A stretch of DNA of 64,000 nt from an uncultured Anaerolineae bacterium (GTDB taxonomy: Bacteria > Chloroflexota > Anaerolineae > CG2-30-64-16), in NCBI GenBank assembly GCA_937124585.1, contig CAKZKT010000006.1:1-64000 (forward strand), written 5' to 3'. This document shows positions 33,979-42,944 of this stretch, piece after piece. Position numbers and translations under genes: made by a program. Within the stretch, counting starts at the first letter, position 1. Each line of letters opens with the position of its first letter. The notes under the pieces are model-generated. The model saw nothing but the letters and a program-made list of their open reading frames with translations. It ran no database searches and had not been told where the DNA came from.

Positions 33979-34007
33979 ATTCTACACCAACATGGCGCAG
34001 CGGCGAA
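33979..34007 (-). promoter_or_regulatory. Candidate promoter for the HD-domain gene
   Basis: A good TAGAAT -10 box (33979-33984) with a weak TTCGCC -35 at 17 bases, read on the minus strand. It would start transcription about 25 bases before the start codon. Confidence 0.35.
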
Positions 34008-34022
34008 TTCTGCCCCATCAGC

Positions 34023-34051
34023 TTGACGAAATCCCGCCCCCATGATAGATA
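34023..34051 (+). promoter_or_regulatory. Candidate alpha-mannosidase promoter
   Basis: TTGACG followed after 17 bases by TAGATA. The -35 is good and the -10 poor. It lies about 50 bases before the start codon in the divergent region with the HD-domain gene. Confidence 0.35.
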
Positions 34052-34101
34052 TGCACATGCGAACTCCGCTACCGAAAATCCACAAAGCGAGGAGTCAGTG
34101 C

Positions 34102-37100
34102 ATGTCTCTCAATCCCGAATGGCTGCGTCGCGTCACCAACTGGCGCGATGAGTTGCCATATCACTTTTACCGGCCGCTGGGGGCAGTTGCTCTGAGCGGC
34201 TTCGTCACCAAAGCCCAGCTGACCGCCGAGGAGGCGCTTGCCCACGACTTTGCGCCCATGCCGGTCGGCACGCGTTGGGGCGCCAAATGGGAGTATGGCT
34301 GGTTCAAGGGCGCCTTCACCTTGCCGCCAGAGGCCGCCGGCCGGCGAATCGTCCTGCGCGCCGATCCGGGCGGCGAGAGCGCCGTCTGGGTCAACGGCCG
34401 GCTGGTCGGCGCCGTGGACCGCCAGCACACCGAGATCACGCTGGCGATGCACGGCACAGCCGGCACCCGCTATGAGATCTTGATCGAAGCCTACGCCGGC
34501 CATGGGCTGCGCACTTCGGGCAAAGGGCCGGTCGGCTATGGCCGCGAGAGCGTCCCCGAGCCACCGCCAACCCAGGCGGTCGTCGGCGAGACCACCTTCG
34601 GCATCTGGAACGAAGAGGTATATCAGCTCTGGCTCGACGTGGAAACCCTGTTCCAGACGCGCAACCAGCTCGAGCCGGATTCGTTGCGCGTGGCCGAGAT
34701 TGACGCCGGGCTGAAGGACTTCACCCTGATCGCCGATCCGGAGCTGCCGCCGGACGAATTTCTGGTGACTGTCAGGCAGGCCCGCGACCGGCTCAAGCCG
34801 CTGCTGGAATGCATCAACGGCAGCACCGCGCCCACTTTGTACGCCATCGGCCATTCGCACATTGACGTGGCGTGGCTCTGGCCGCTGCAGGAAACCGAGC
34901 GCAAAATGGCGCGCACCATCAGCACCCAGCTGGCGCTCATGGAAGAGTACGACGAATTCAAATTCATCCAGAGCCAGCCGCATCTCTATTGGATGCTGCA
35001 ACGTCGCTATCCCGAGAAATACGCCGAGGTCAAAGCCGCTGTCCAGGCCGGCAAGATCATCCCCGAAGGCGGCATGTGGATCGAGGCCGACACCAACATC
35101 AGCGGCGGCGAGGCACTCATCCGCCAGTTCCTGGCCGGCAAGCGCTTCTTCAAGCAGGAATTCGGCGTGGACAATGTGCTGCTGTGGCTGCCCGATGTCT
35201 TCGGCTATTCCGGCGCGTTGCCGCAGATCATGATCGGCTGCGGCATCAAGTATTTCGCCACGCAAAAGATCTTCTGGACATACAACGGCGGCGATCCGTT
35301 CCCCTACAACACCTTCATGTGGGAAGGCATTGACGGCTCGACGGTGCTGGCGCACATCTTCAACGACTACAACAGCCTGACCGACCCCAATGCGCTCAGC
35401 CAGCGCTGGAAGCAGCGCGTCCAAAAGGACGGCATCAACGCCATCCTGCTCTCATTCGGCTACGGCGATGGCGGCGGCGGCCCCACGCGCAATCACCTCG
35501 AATTCCTGCGCCGGGCGCGAGACCTGGAAGGGCTGCCCCGGGTGAAGATGGCGTCGCCGGTCGAGTTCTTCCAGGATCAGGAGCGTCGCGGCCTGCCGCG
35601 CGAACGCTACGTCGGCGAGCTCTACTTCCAGGCGCATCGCGGCACCTACACCTCGCAGGCGAAGACCAAACGCGGCAATCGCAAATCGGAGTTGGCCCTG
35701 CGCGAGGCCGAGCTGTGGGGCGTGGCGGCGCGCGCGTTGGCCGGGCCCGGCTACAACTATCCGACCGCCGCCTTGACGGAGGCCTGGCGGACGGTGCTCC
35801 TGAACCAGTTCCACGACATCCTGCCCGGCTCCTCGATCCATCGCGTTTACGAGGAGGCCGAAGCCGGCTATGCCGAGGCAATCGCCACCGCGACCGCGGC
35901 CGCCGATGCAGCGAAGGTCGCGCTCACGCGGCCGGACGAGGCCGTCACGGTGTTCAACTCCCTCTCCTGGCCGCGGCAGGCCCTGGTGAAGCTGCCGCCA
36001 GGCGCGACGGCCGCCGCCGACCTGGCCGGCCGGCCCGTGCCGGTGCAGGTGATCGCCGGCGATGCCTGGGCTGAGGCGCTCGTCCCGGCCTGCGGCTGGA
36101 CGACGCTCTCTCTCCACGCCCAGGAGGGCGCACGGGAACCGTCGCAGCCGGTTCGGGCCACCGCGCGCTGCCTGGAAAACGATCTGCTGCGCCTGGAATT
36201 CAACGAGCGCGGGGAGATCACGAGCATCTGGGACAAAGAGGTCGGTCGCGAGCTGGCCGCCGGACCGTGCAACAGCTTCAAAATGTACCGTGATGTGCCG
36301 GGCGCATGGGATGCCTGGGACATTGACAGCATGTACGCCGAGACGCCGGTCGAGCTGCCGGAGCCGGCGACGATCGAGGTGGTCACGGCCGGGCCGTTGA
36401 TCGCCACGTTGCGCGTGAGCCGCCAGCTCCATCACTCGACGATGACACAGGAGATCAGCCTGCGTCGGGGTGCACGGCGGGTGGATTTCGCCACCACCGT
36501 GGACTGGCGGGAGAGCCACAAGCTGCTCAAAGTGGCCTTCCCGGTGAACATCCATGCCAACGAGGCGATTCACGAGATCCAGTTCGGCCACATCCGCCGG
36601 CCCAATCACTATTCCCGGCCCTTCGATGCCAACCGCTTCGAAGTGTGCAACCACAAATGGACGGCCCTGGCCGAGGAGAATCGCGGCTGCGCGGTGCTCA
36701 ACGACTGCAAATATGGCGTGAACGTCCTGGGCAACTCGATCAACCTGACGCTGCTCAAGTCGGCCCTGGCGCCCGACATGACCGCCGACAAGGGCCTGCA
36801 AACCTTCACCTACAGCTTCTATGCCTGGAATGGCAGCCTGGCCGCCAGCGACATGGTGCGAGAAGCCTATGACTTGAACGTGCCGATCACGATTGCGCCG
36901 GGCAACGCGGGCGAACGCACCCTCTTCAACGTAGACGCCCCCAACATCGTCATCGAGACGATCAAGCCGGCCGAGGACGGATCGGCCGATGTCATCGTGC
37001 GCCTGTACGAGGCGAAGCACATGACGACCCGGGCCACGCTGACCACGATCCTGCCCGCGCGACGCGCGGTGCAAACGAACATGCTGGAGGCGTTCGAGGC

Positions 37101-37179
37101 CGAACTGCCCTGGGCCGATGGTCGGACAACGCTGGAGTTCCGGCCGTTTGAGATCAAAACAGTGCGTTTTATGATGTAA
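34102..37179 (+). CDS. Alpha-mannosidase, GH38
   Basis: A 1025-residue GH38 retaining alpha-mannosidase that should release mannose from glycans or oligosaccharides. The N-terminal beta domain covers about residues 1-240. The catalytic barrel starts at YAIGHSHIDVAWLWPLQETERK, whose His and Asp bind zinc (near residue 250), and the nucleophile Asp lies in WLPDVFGYSGALPQI (near 363). QFHDILPGSSI marks the middle helical domain, and the C-terminal half is the family's beta-sandwich region. No signal peptide is visible, so it is probably cytoplasmic, like other bacterial GH38 enzymes of this size. The ATG at 34102 has GAGGAG upstream. It is monocistronic, with a good terminator after it. Confidence 0.94.
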   Translation: MSLNPEWLRRVTNWRDELPYHFYRPLGAVALSGFVTKAQLTAEEALAHDFAPMPVGTRWGAKWEYGWFKGAFTLPPEAAGRRIVLRADPGGESAVWVNGRLVGAVDRQHTEITLAMHGTAGTRYEILIEAYAGHGLRTSGKGPVGYGRESVPEPPPTQAVVGETTFGIWNEEVYQLWLDVETLFQTRNQLEPDSLRVAEIDAGLKDFTLIADPELPPDEFLVTVRQARDRLKPLLECINGSTAPTLYAIGHSHIDVAWLWPLQETERKMARTISTQLALMEEYDEFKFIQSQPHLYWMLQRRYPEKYAEVKAAVQAGKIIPEGGMWIEADTNISGGEALIRQFLAGKRFFKQEFGVDNVLLWLPDVFGYSGALPQIMIGCGIKYFATQKIFWTYNGGDPFPYNTFMWEGIDGSTVLAHIFNDYNSLTDPNALSQRWKQRVQKDGINAILLSFGYGDGGGGPTRNHLEFLRRARDLEGLPRVKMASPVEFFQDQERRGLPRERYVGELYFQAHRGTYTSQAKTKRGNRKSELALREAELWGVAARALAGPGYNYPTAALTEAWRTVLLNQFHDILPGSSIHRVYEEAEAGYAEAIATATAAADAAKVALTRPDEAVTVFNSLSWPRQALVKLPPGATAAADLAGRPVPVQVIAGDAWAEALVPACGWTTLSLHAQEGAREPSQPVRATARCLENDLLRLEFNERGEITSIWDKEVGRELAAGPCNSFKMYRDVPGAWDAWDIDSMYAETPVELPEPATIEVVTAGPLIATLRVSRQLHHSTMTQEISLRRGARRVDFATTVDWRESHKLLKVAFPVNIHANEAIHEIQFGHIRRPNHYSRPFDANRFEVCNHKWTALAEENRGCAVLNDCKYGVNVLGNSINLTLLKSALAPDMTADKGLQTFTYSFYAWNGSLAASDMVREAYDLNVPITIAPGNAGERTLFNVDAPNIVIETIKPAEDGSADVIVRLYEAKHMTTRATLTTILPARRAVQTNMLEAFEAELPWADGRTTLEFRPFEIKTVRFMM

Positions 37180-37184
37180 TTCCC

Positions 37185-37220
37185 ACGCAGGCCCATCTTG
37201 CCAATGGGCCTGCGTTGTTG
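37185..37220 (+). terminator. Terminator after the alpha-mannosidase gene
   Basis: A perfect 12 bp stem (ACGCAGGCCCAT at 37185-37196 and ATGGGCCTGCGT at 37204-37215) with a 7 base loop, followed by TGTTG. It begins six bases after the stop codon. Confidence 0.6.
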
Positions 37221-37226
37221 TACACT
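37198..37226 (+). promoter_or_regulatory. Candidate promoter of the serine-type block
   Basis: TTGCCA, 17 bases, TACACT. It would start transcription about 25 bases before the aminotransferase ATG and leave the AAGGAG site in the leader. The -35 sits in the loop of the terminator hairpin. An alternative (TTGTTG, 17 bases, CATAAT) would start inside the ribosome site and is less likely. Confidence 0.4.
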
Positions 37227-37257
37227 CGTTTTAATTCCATAATAAGGAGATCGGCCC

Positions 37258-38328
37258 ATGCACAAGAAATTATTCATCCCCGGCCCGACCGAAGTGCGGG
37301 AAGAGATTCTGCAGGCGATGGCCACCCCGATGATCGGGCATCGCACAACCGCCTACGCTGAACTGCATCAGCGCTGCGAGGAAAAAGTCAAGAAACTGCT
37401 CAGCACGCAGGCGCGGGTGTTTCTCTTCACTTCTTCCTCGACCGGGGTGATGGAAGGGGCTGTTCGCAATTGTGTCGCGCAGAAAGTCCTTCACACCCTC
37501 AACGGTGAATTTTCCCGACGCTGGTTCGAGATTTCGAAGGCCAATGGCTTGCCGGCCGATATCCTTGAAGTGCCGCCCGGCCAGGCCATCACGCCGGAGC
37601 TGGTGGACGCCAAACTGGCCGAAGGCGGGTACGACACGCTGTGTCTCACCTACAATGAAACCTCGACCGGCATCCTGAGCCCGGTGCCCGAGGTCGCCAA
37701 ACTGGTGCGCGCCAAATATCCGGACGTGCTGATCCTGGTGGACGCGGTGAGCTGCATGGCGGGCGTGCCGATCCACTTCGACGAATGGGGGCTGGACGTA
37801 GTGCTGGCGGGAGTGCAGAAATGCTTCGCCCTGCCGCCAGGCCTGGCCGTGGCCGCGGTCAGCAGCCGCGCGCTGGAACGCGCCAGGACGATCCCCTATC
37901 GCGGCTACTACTTCGACTTCATCGAGAACGAGAAGTTTGCTGCCAGGTTCAACACGCCGGCCACGCCCAGCATCAGCCACCTGTATGCCCTGGACAAAGA
38001 GATGGATTTCATGTTCGCAGAGGGCCTGGAGAACCGCTACGCGCGCCATCTGGCCATGGCCGAGCACTGCCGGGCCTGGGCCAGGAAGCACTTCGCGCTC
38101 TACGGCGATGAGCGATACGCCTCGCCCACCGTCACGCACATCACGAACACCACCGGCTTCGATTTCGGCGCGCTGAACAAAGAGTTGGGCAAGCGCGGAG
38201 CCACCATCTCCGATGGCTATGGCCCCTTCAAGGGCAAGACCTTCCGCATCGGCCACATGGGCGACCTCACACTGGCCGATGTACAATGGCTGACGGCACA
38301 AATTGACGACATACTTGGTTTGCGGTAG
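37258..38328 (+). CDS. Class V aminotransferase (serine/alanine-glyoxylate type)
   Basis: A 356-residue PLP enzyme of the alanine-glyoxylate/serine-pyruvate group. It opens with KLFIPGPTEVREEILQAMA, and the PLP-binding Lys188 is in LAGVQKCFALPPGLA. In bacteria lacking SerC, members of this family next to serA act as phosphoserine aminotransferase; here serA follows directly, so that role is likely but inferred. The alternative is serine-glyoxylate transamination. The start has an AAGGAG site. A GTAGACAAGG palindrome separates it from serA, which probably belongs to the same operon. Confidence 0.88.
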   Translation: MHKKLFIPGPTEVREEILQAMATPMIGHRTTAYAELHQRCEEKVKKLLSTQARVFLFTSSSTGVMEGAVRNCVAQKVLHTLNGEFSRRWFEISKANGLPADILEVPPGQAITPELVDAKLAEGGYDTLCLTYNETSTGILSPVPEVAKLVRAKYPDVLILVDAVSCMAGVPIHFDEWGLDVVLAGVQKCFALPPGLAVAAVSSRALERARTIPYRGYYFDFIENEKFAARFNTPATPSISHLYALDKEMDFMFAEGLENRYARHLAMAEHCRAWARKHFALYGDERYASPTVTHITNTTGFDFGALNKELGKRGATISDGYGPFKGKTFRIGHMGDLTLADVQWLTAQIDDILGLR

Positions 38329-38335
38329 GGGGAAA

Positions 38336-38423
38336 CAGGTAGACAAGGAAACAAGTAGACAAGGAAACAAGTTCTTGTCTACCTGTCCACCTGTCTACTT
38401 GTCTACCTCTCTACTTGTCTACT
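38336..38423. repeat. GTAGACAAGG palindrome, copy 2
   Basis: An 88 base element: two tandem GTAGACAAGGAAACAAG words on the left and four complementary CTTGTCTAC or CTGTCTAC words on the right, meeting at AACAAGTTCTTGTC. It can fold into a long imperfect hairpin. It fills nearly the whole gap between the aminotransferase gene and serA. Confidence 0.88.
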
Positions 38424-38439
38424 TCCAAAAGAGGCTGAC

Positions 38440-39348
38440 ATGAAAGTACTCGTTTGCGATTCCATCTCGCCTCGCGCCATTGAGCGCATGCGCCAGGCGT
38501 GCATCCAGGTGGATGTACAGGACAAGATCACGGCCGAGGAACTGCTGCAGGTCGTCGGAGACTACGATGCGATTGTGGTGCGCAGCCGCACAAAGGTGCG
38601 CAAGCCGGTGATTGACGCCGCCAGAAACCTAAAGGTCATCGTGCGGGGCGGCGTAGGGGTGGACAACATTGACGTGGACTACGCTCAGGCCAAAGGCATC
38701 AAGGTGCTGAACACTCCCGGCGCCAGCACCCACTCGGTGGCCGAGCTGACCCTCGCCTATCTGTTCGCGCTGGCCCGACCCATCGTCCAGGCCACCCTCT
38801 CGATGCGCGAAGGGCTGTGGGAAAAAGCGAAGTTCGAAGGAATCGAGCTGCAGGGCAAAGTGCTGGGCATCATCGGCATGGGGCGGATCGGCACGGCCGT
38901 CGCCACCCGCGCAGCCGCCCTGGGCATGATCGTGCTCGGCTACGACAGTCGCACCATCGGACCGGCGCCCTATGTGCAGATGGTCACCCTCGACGAGTTG
39001 CTGGCAAAGTCTGACTTCATCACGCTGCACCTGCCGCTCACCGACGAATCGCGCCACATGATCAATGCCGAAATGATCGCCAGGATGAAGGACAAAGTGC
39101 GCATCGTGGACTGCGCTCGCGGCGGGGTGATTGACGAGGATGCCCTGTACGACGCCATCCGCACAGGCAAAGTGGCCGGCGCCGCGCTGGATGTCTTCGA
39201 AAACGAGCCGCTGACCGACCGCAAACTGTTCGAGCTGCCCCAGGTGATCGGCTCGCCGCACATCGGCGCCAGCACGCACGAGGCCACGGCCCGCATCGGC
39301 GACGAGGTGGCGGACATGCTGATCGCCATGAACCGAGATGGCTGCTGA
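38440..39348 (+). CDS. serA: D-3-phosphoglycerate dehydrogenase, short form
   Basis: A 302-residue D-2-hydroxyacid dehydrogenase that starts serine synthesis by oxidising 3-phosphoglycerate with NAD. The NAD loop is GKVLGIIGMGRIGTAVA; catalytic Arg, Glu and His lie in VDCARGGVIDE, LDVFENEP and SPHIGAST. It lacks the C-terminal ACT or ASB regulatory domains of long SerA proteins, so allosteric control by serine is not expected. Assignment to phosphoglycerate, rather than glyoxylate or another hydroxyacid, rests on the aminotransferase next door. The ATG follows a palindrome and the purine-rich CAAAAGAGGCTGAC. Confidence 0.85.
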   Translation: MKVLVCDSISPRAIERMRQACIQVDVQDKITAEELLQVVGDYDAIVVRSRTKVRKPVIDAARNLKVIVRGGVGVDNIDVDYAQAKGIKVLNTPGASTHSVAELTLAYLFALARPIVQATLSMREGLWEKAKFEGIELQGKVLGIIGMGRIGTAVATRAAALGMIVLGYDSRTIGPAPYVQMVTLDELLAKSDFITLHLPLTDESRHMINAEMIARMKDKVRIVDCARGGVIDEDALYDAIRTGKVAGAALDVFENEPLTDRKLFELPQVIGSPHIGASTHEATARIGDEVADMLIAMNRDGC

Positions 39349-39532
39349 GCGAAAGAGGGAATTCGGAGGCACGAAGACGCGAAGCATCGCAAAGTCCAAG
39401 AATCACAAAGCATTGCGCCGGCTTTCCGCGCTCTTCGTGCCGCGCGTTCCATGAGGCCGTTCACGGCTTCTGCGTATGCTCAGCTTCTCATCGCGGCGCC
39501 ACCCTGCCCATGCAAAAGGACCGAGTTAAGCC

Positions 39533-40852
39533 ATGACCATCGCATTGCCCGGCTTTCAGATTCCACAGGTGTTGTTGCCCCGGCCCGGCATAGATCTGCA
39601 AAAATGGGCGGTCATCGCGTGCGATCAGTTCACCTCCGAGCCGGAATACTGGCAGCAGGTGGCCGCGCTGGTTGGCGACGCACCCTCCACCTATCACATG
39701 ATCCTGCCGGAGGCCTACCTGGAAACGGCGGAAGAGACACGGCGCATCCAGGCCATTCGCCAGACCATGCACGACTATCAGGCCCGGGGCCTGTTTGTCG
39801 AATATGAAGGCCTCGTGTTGGTCGAGCGGAGTGCTGCTGGCCGGACCCGTCATGGCATCATGCTGGCGCTCGACCTGGAACATTACGACTACAACCGCGG
39901 GGCAACCAGCCTGATCCGCGCGACCGAGGGCACGATCCTGGAACGCATCCCGCCGCGCGTGCGCATTCGCACCGGCGCGCCGCTGGAGCTGCCCCACATC
40001 CTGGTGCTCATTGACGACCCCGAACGCACCGTGATCGAGCCGCTGGTCGCCGCAGCACAAAACATGCCCGTGCTCTACGATTTCGACCTGATGCTGGGCA
40101 GTGGTCACCTGACCGGCCGACTCGTCCATGACCGGCAACTCGAACAGCGCGCTGTGACTGCTCTGGGGCGGCTGGCCGATCCGGCCGCGTTCGCCCGCCG
40201 ATACGGCCTGAGCGAGAACGCCGGCCGCGCGCCGTTGCTCTTCGCCATCGGCGACGGCAACCATTCGCTGGCCACCGCCAAGACGATCTGGGAGCAGATC
40301 AAGGCGCAGGTAGGGATGGATCATCCGGCGCGCTACGCACTCGTCGAGGTCGAAAACATCCACGATCCGGGCCTGATCTTCGAGCCGATCCACCGCGTTC
40401 TCTTCGGCGCGCGGCCCGACACGTTGGCCGCGCTCTTCGACTTCTACCCCGATCGCTGTCAACTTGTGCCGTGCGCGACCATGCAGGCCATGATGGATTT
40501 GGTAGAGCGAGAAGAACGGCCGGAACACACCTTCGGCGTCGTCACGCCTGATGGCTTCAGCGTGGCCTACATCGCCCGGCCGTCCTCGAACCTGCCTGTC
40601 GGCACGCTTCAGGCCTTCCTGGACGCCTGGGGCAAACAGGGTGGCTACGCCCGTATTGACTATGTCCACGGCCACGATGTCGTCGAGCGCCTGGCCGCCC
40701 AACCGGGCAACATCGGCTTCTATCTCCCGGCCATTGCCAAAGAGAGCTTCTTCAAGACGGTCATCGTGGACGGCGCGTTCCCGCGCAAAACCTTCTCTAT
40801 GGGTGAAGCAAAGGAAAAGCGCTTCTACATGGAAGCGAAACGGATTGCCTGA
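39533..40852 (+). CDS. DUF1015 family protein
   Basis: A 439-residue DUF1015 protein. The diagnostic N-terminal region is DLQKWAVIACDQFTSEPEYW, and LLFAIGDGNHSLATAK and HGHDVVERLA are conserved further on. The biochemical function is unknown. Members are often found next to serA and class V aminotransferase genes in Thermotogae, Bacteroidetes and Chloroflexota, as here, which suggests a link to serine metabolism, perhaps standing in for a missing step such as phosphoserine phosphatase; that is a hypothesis. The ATG has AAAGGAC upstream. The 184 base gap before it holds only a low-complexity GAAGACGCGAAGCATCGC stretch. Confidence 0.85.
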   Translation: MTIALPGFQIPQVLLPRPGIDLQKWAVIACDQFTSEPEYWQQVAALVGDAPSTYHMILPEAYLETAEETRRIQAIRQTMHDYQARGLFVEYEGLVLVERSAAGRTRHGIMLALDLEHYDYNRGATSLIRATEGTILERIPPRVRIRTGAPLELPHILVLIDDPERTVIEPLVAAAQNMPVLYDFDLMLGSGHLTGRLVHDRQLEQRAVTALGRLADPAAFARRYGLSENAGRAPLLFAIGDGNHSLATAKTIWEQIKAQVGMDHPARYALVEVENIHDPGLIFEPIHRVLFGARPDTLAALFDFYPDRCQLVPCATMQAMMDLVEREERPEHTFGVVTPDGFSVAYIARPSSNLPVGTLQAFLDAWGKQGGYARIDYVHGHDVVERLAAQPGNIGFYLPAIAKESFFKTVIVDGAFPRKTFSMGEAKEKRFYMEAKRIA

Positions 40853-40853
40853 T

Positions 40854-41855
40854 ATGTCCATCACTACCCATTTCCCCCGTTATCCGCTGGCCTTTCTACC
40901 GACGCCACTGCATCCGCTACCCAGGTTGTCCGACGAACTTGCCGGCAACTTCCGGCTCTGGATCAAACGCGACGACCAGACCGGCCTGGCGACCGGCGGC
41001 AACAAGACGCGCAAGCTCGAATTCCTCGTCGCGGATGCGTTGGCCCAGGGCTGCGACACCCTGATCACCACGGGCGCAATCCAGTCGAACCACTGCCGAC
41101 AGACTGCGGCCGCGGCTGCCCGGGCCGGGCTGCACTGCGAGCTCGTCCTGGGCGGCCAGCCACCCGCTGTGGCGAACGGCAACCTGTTGCTCGACCTACT
41201 GTTCGGCGCCGAGCTCCACTGGACGACGCGCGAGAACCGCCTCAACCGGTTGCACCAGCTGGCCGATGAGCTGCGCGGCGCAGGCCACCGCCCCTACTTT
41301 ATCACCTATGGCGGCTCCGACCCGGTGGGCGCGTGCGGCTACGCGCTGGCGCTGGAAGAACTGCGAGAACAGACCGCTGCGCTCGACATCGAGCCCGACT
41401 TGATCGTGATCCCCTCCAGCTCCGGCGGCACGCAGGCTGGGCTGGTTGCTGGCGCGTGGGTGCTGGGCTGGGATGTACCGATCCTCGGCATCAGCATTGA
41501 CGCAAGCGCAACCGAGCTGCAAAAAACGGTAGCCGAACTGGCCAGCCAGACCGCCGGCCGTCTGGGCAAGCCGCACACCTTCGCACCGGCCGATATCCTC
41601 GTCAACGCCGATTACTTGGGCGCAGGCTACGGCGTGATGGGCGAGCTCGAACGCCAGGCCATTCGCCTGTTGGCCCGTGGCGAAGGCATCCTGCTCGATC
41701 CGGTCTACACCGGTCGGGCGTTCGGCGGCCTGCTCGATTTGCTACGAGAGCCCGAAAGGTTTGCGAGGCTCTTCGGACCTGGCACGCACACGATCATCTT
41801 CTGGCATACCGGCGGTAGTCCGGCGTTGTTCGCCTACGCGCCAGAGCTCATCTGA
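40854..41855 (+). CDS. D-cysteine desulfhydrase / ACC deaminase family protein
   Basis: A 333-residue fold-type II PLP enzyme. The PLP lysine is K51 in GGNKTRKLEF, the stacking segment is AIQSNHCRQTAAAAARAG, and IPSSSGGTQAGL binds the phosphate. Relatives deaminate D-cysteine (releasing sulfide, pyruvate and ammonia), 1-aminocyclopropane-1-carboxylate or L-cysteate. D-cysteine desulfhydrase is the commonest identity for bacterial proteins with this pattern but cannot be proved from sequence. The start lies one base after the DUF1015 stop (TGA-T-ATG), so the genes are coupled. Its link to sulfur chemistry is of interest given the suf genes 3 kb away. Confidence 0.8.
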   Translation: MSITTHFPRYPLAFLPTPLHPLPRLSDELAGNFRLWIKRDDQTGLATGGNKTRKLEFLVADALAQGCDTLITTGAIQSNHCRQTAAAAARAGLHCELVLGGQPPAVANGNLLLDLLFGAELHWTTRENRLNRLHQLADELRGAGHRPYFITYGGSDPVGACGYALALEELREQTAALDIEPDLIVIPSSSGGTQAGLVAGAWVLGWDVPILGISIDASATELQKTVAELASQTAGRLGKPHTFAPADILVNADYLGAGYGVMGELERQAIRLLARGEGILLDPVYTGRAFGGLLDLLREPERFARLFGPGTHTIIFWHTGGSPALFAYAPELI

Positions 41856-41867
41856 CAGGAGGCTGCG

Positions 41868-42944
41868 ATGGCGGAAAAAGAACTCGGTTATGTCGAGCTG
41901 GAGTGGCGCTGTCCGAGCTGCGGCAACCGCAATCCGGGCAGCGTCAAAAAATGCGCGCAATGCGGCGCGCCGCTCACCGAAGAGATCCAGTTCGAGCAGG
42001 CGCCTCAGGAGCAACTGATCACCGATCAGGAGCAACTGGCGCAGGCCAGGGCCGGCGCGGACATTCAATGCGCCTACTGTGGCACGGCCAATCCGGCGAC
42101 CGCCACAAAGTGCAAACAATGCGGCGCCGACCTCGCTGAAGGCAAGGCGCGCGCGACCGGCCGGGTTCTGGGTGGATTTCGTGATCGGCCCGCGCCGCCA
42201 CTGCGCTGTCCGGCGTGCGGCACGGAAAATCCGGCCACGGCGCTCACATGCAGCAAATGTGGCGCCGCGCTGGCCCAACCGGCGACACCCCAGCCGGCCC
42301 CCACCGTCGCCAGGAGCAAATTCCCCGCCGCCATCCTGCTTGCCATCGTGCTCGGCATCTGCGCGCTGATCGGCATGGTGACCGTCCTCTCGACTCGCAC
42401 CACCGACCTGACCGGCGAAGTACGGGACCTCACCTGGCGCCGCGCCATCGCCATCGAGGCGCTGACCCCGGTAACGCGCCAGGCCTGGCGCGATGAAGTG
42501 CCGGCCAACGCGGCGATCGGCCAATGCACGCGCAAAGTCCACCACACGCAGCCCGACCCTGCGCCAGGCGCCAAAGAGGTCTGCGGCACCCCCTACACAG
42601 TAGACCAGGGCAGCGGCTTCGGCAAAGTGGTACAGCAGTGCGTCTACGAAGTGTATGCCGACTGGTGCGACTATCAGACACTGGAATGGCGCGTCGTCAA
42701 CACGGCCGTCGCCCAGGGGACGGATCTCAATCCGGCTTGGCCAACGCTGAATCTGGTCAAAGACCAGCGCGCCGGCAACCGGAAGGAAGAATATCGGGTG
42801 ATCTTCCTCGCCAACGACAAAACCTACACCTTCACGACCGCTGACAGCGACGAGTTTTTGCGCTTCCGGCCCGGTTCTCGTTGGAAGCTGAAAGTCAACA
42901 CCTTCGGCGCGGTGACCGGCGTCGAACCTGTGGCCGGGCCATGA
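41868..42944 (+). CDS. Triple zinc-ribbon membrane protein
   Basis: A 358-residue protein of unknown function. The N-terminal cytoplasmic part has three evenly built zinc ribbons, each C-x2-C-x10-C-x2-C: C15/C18/C29/C32, C68/C71/C82/C85 and C114/C117/C128/C131. A Pro-rich linker leads to one membrane helix at about 153-174 and a C-terminal domain of about 180 residues (roughly 175-358) outside, with several Cys (C-x-R-K around 218, C-G-T, QQCVYEVYADWCDY) that could form disulfides. The C-terminal domain has a mixed beta pattern I do not recognise. The ATG has a strong AGGAGG site 12 bases after the desulfhydrase gene, and the stop overlaps the next start (ATGA), so three genes are coupled. 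Confidence 0.8.
   Translation: MAEKELGYVELEWRCPSCGNRNPGSVKKCAQCGAPLTEEIQFEQAPQEQLITDQEQLAQARAGADIQCAYCGTANPATATKCKQCGADLAEGKARATGRVLGGFRDRPAPPLRCPACGTENPATALTCSKCGAALAQPATPQPAPTVARSKFPAAILLAIVLGICALIGMVTVLSTRTTDLTGEVRDLTWRRAIAIEALTPVTRQAWRDEVPANAAIGQCTRKVHHTQPDPAPGAKEVCGTPYTVDQGSGFGKVVQQCVYEVYADWCDYQTLEWRVVNTAVAQGTDLNPAWPTLNLVKDQRAGNRKEEYRVIFLANDKTYTFTTADSDEFLRFRPGSRWKLKVNTFGAVTGVEPVAGP

Noticed and set aside
37215-37243. Promoter TTGTTG-17-CATAAT before the aminotransferase
   Set aside because: It would start transcription at or after the AAGGAG ribosome site; the overlapping TTGCCA-17-TACACT fits better.
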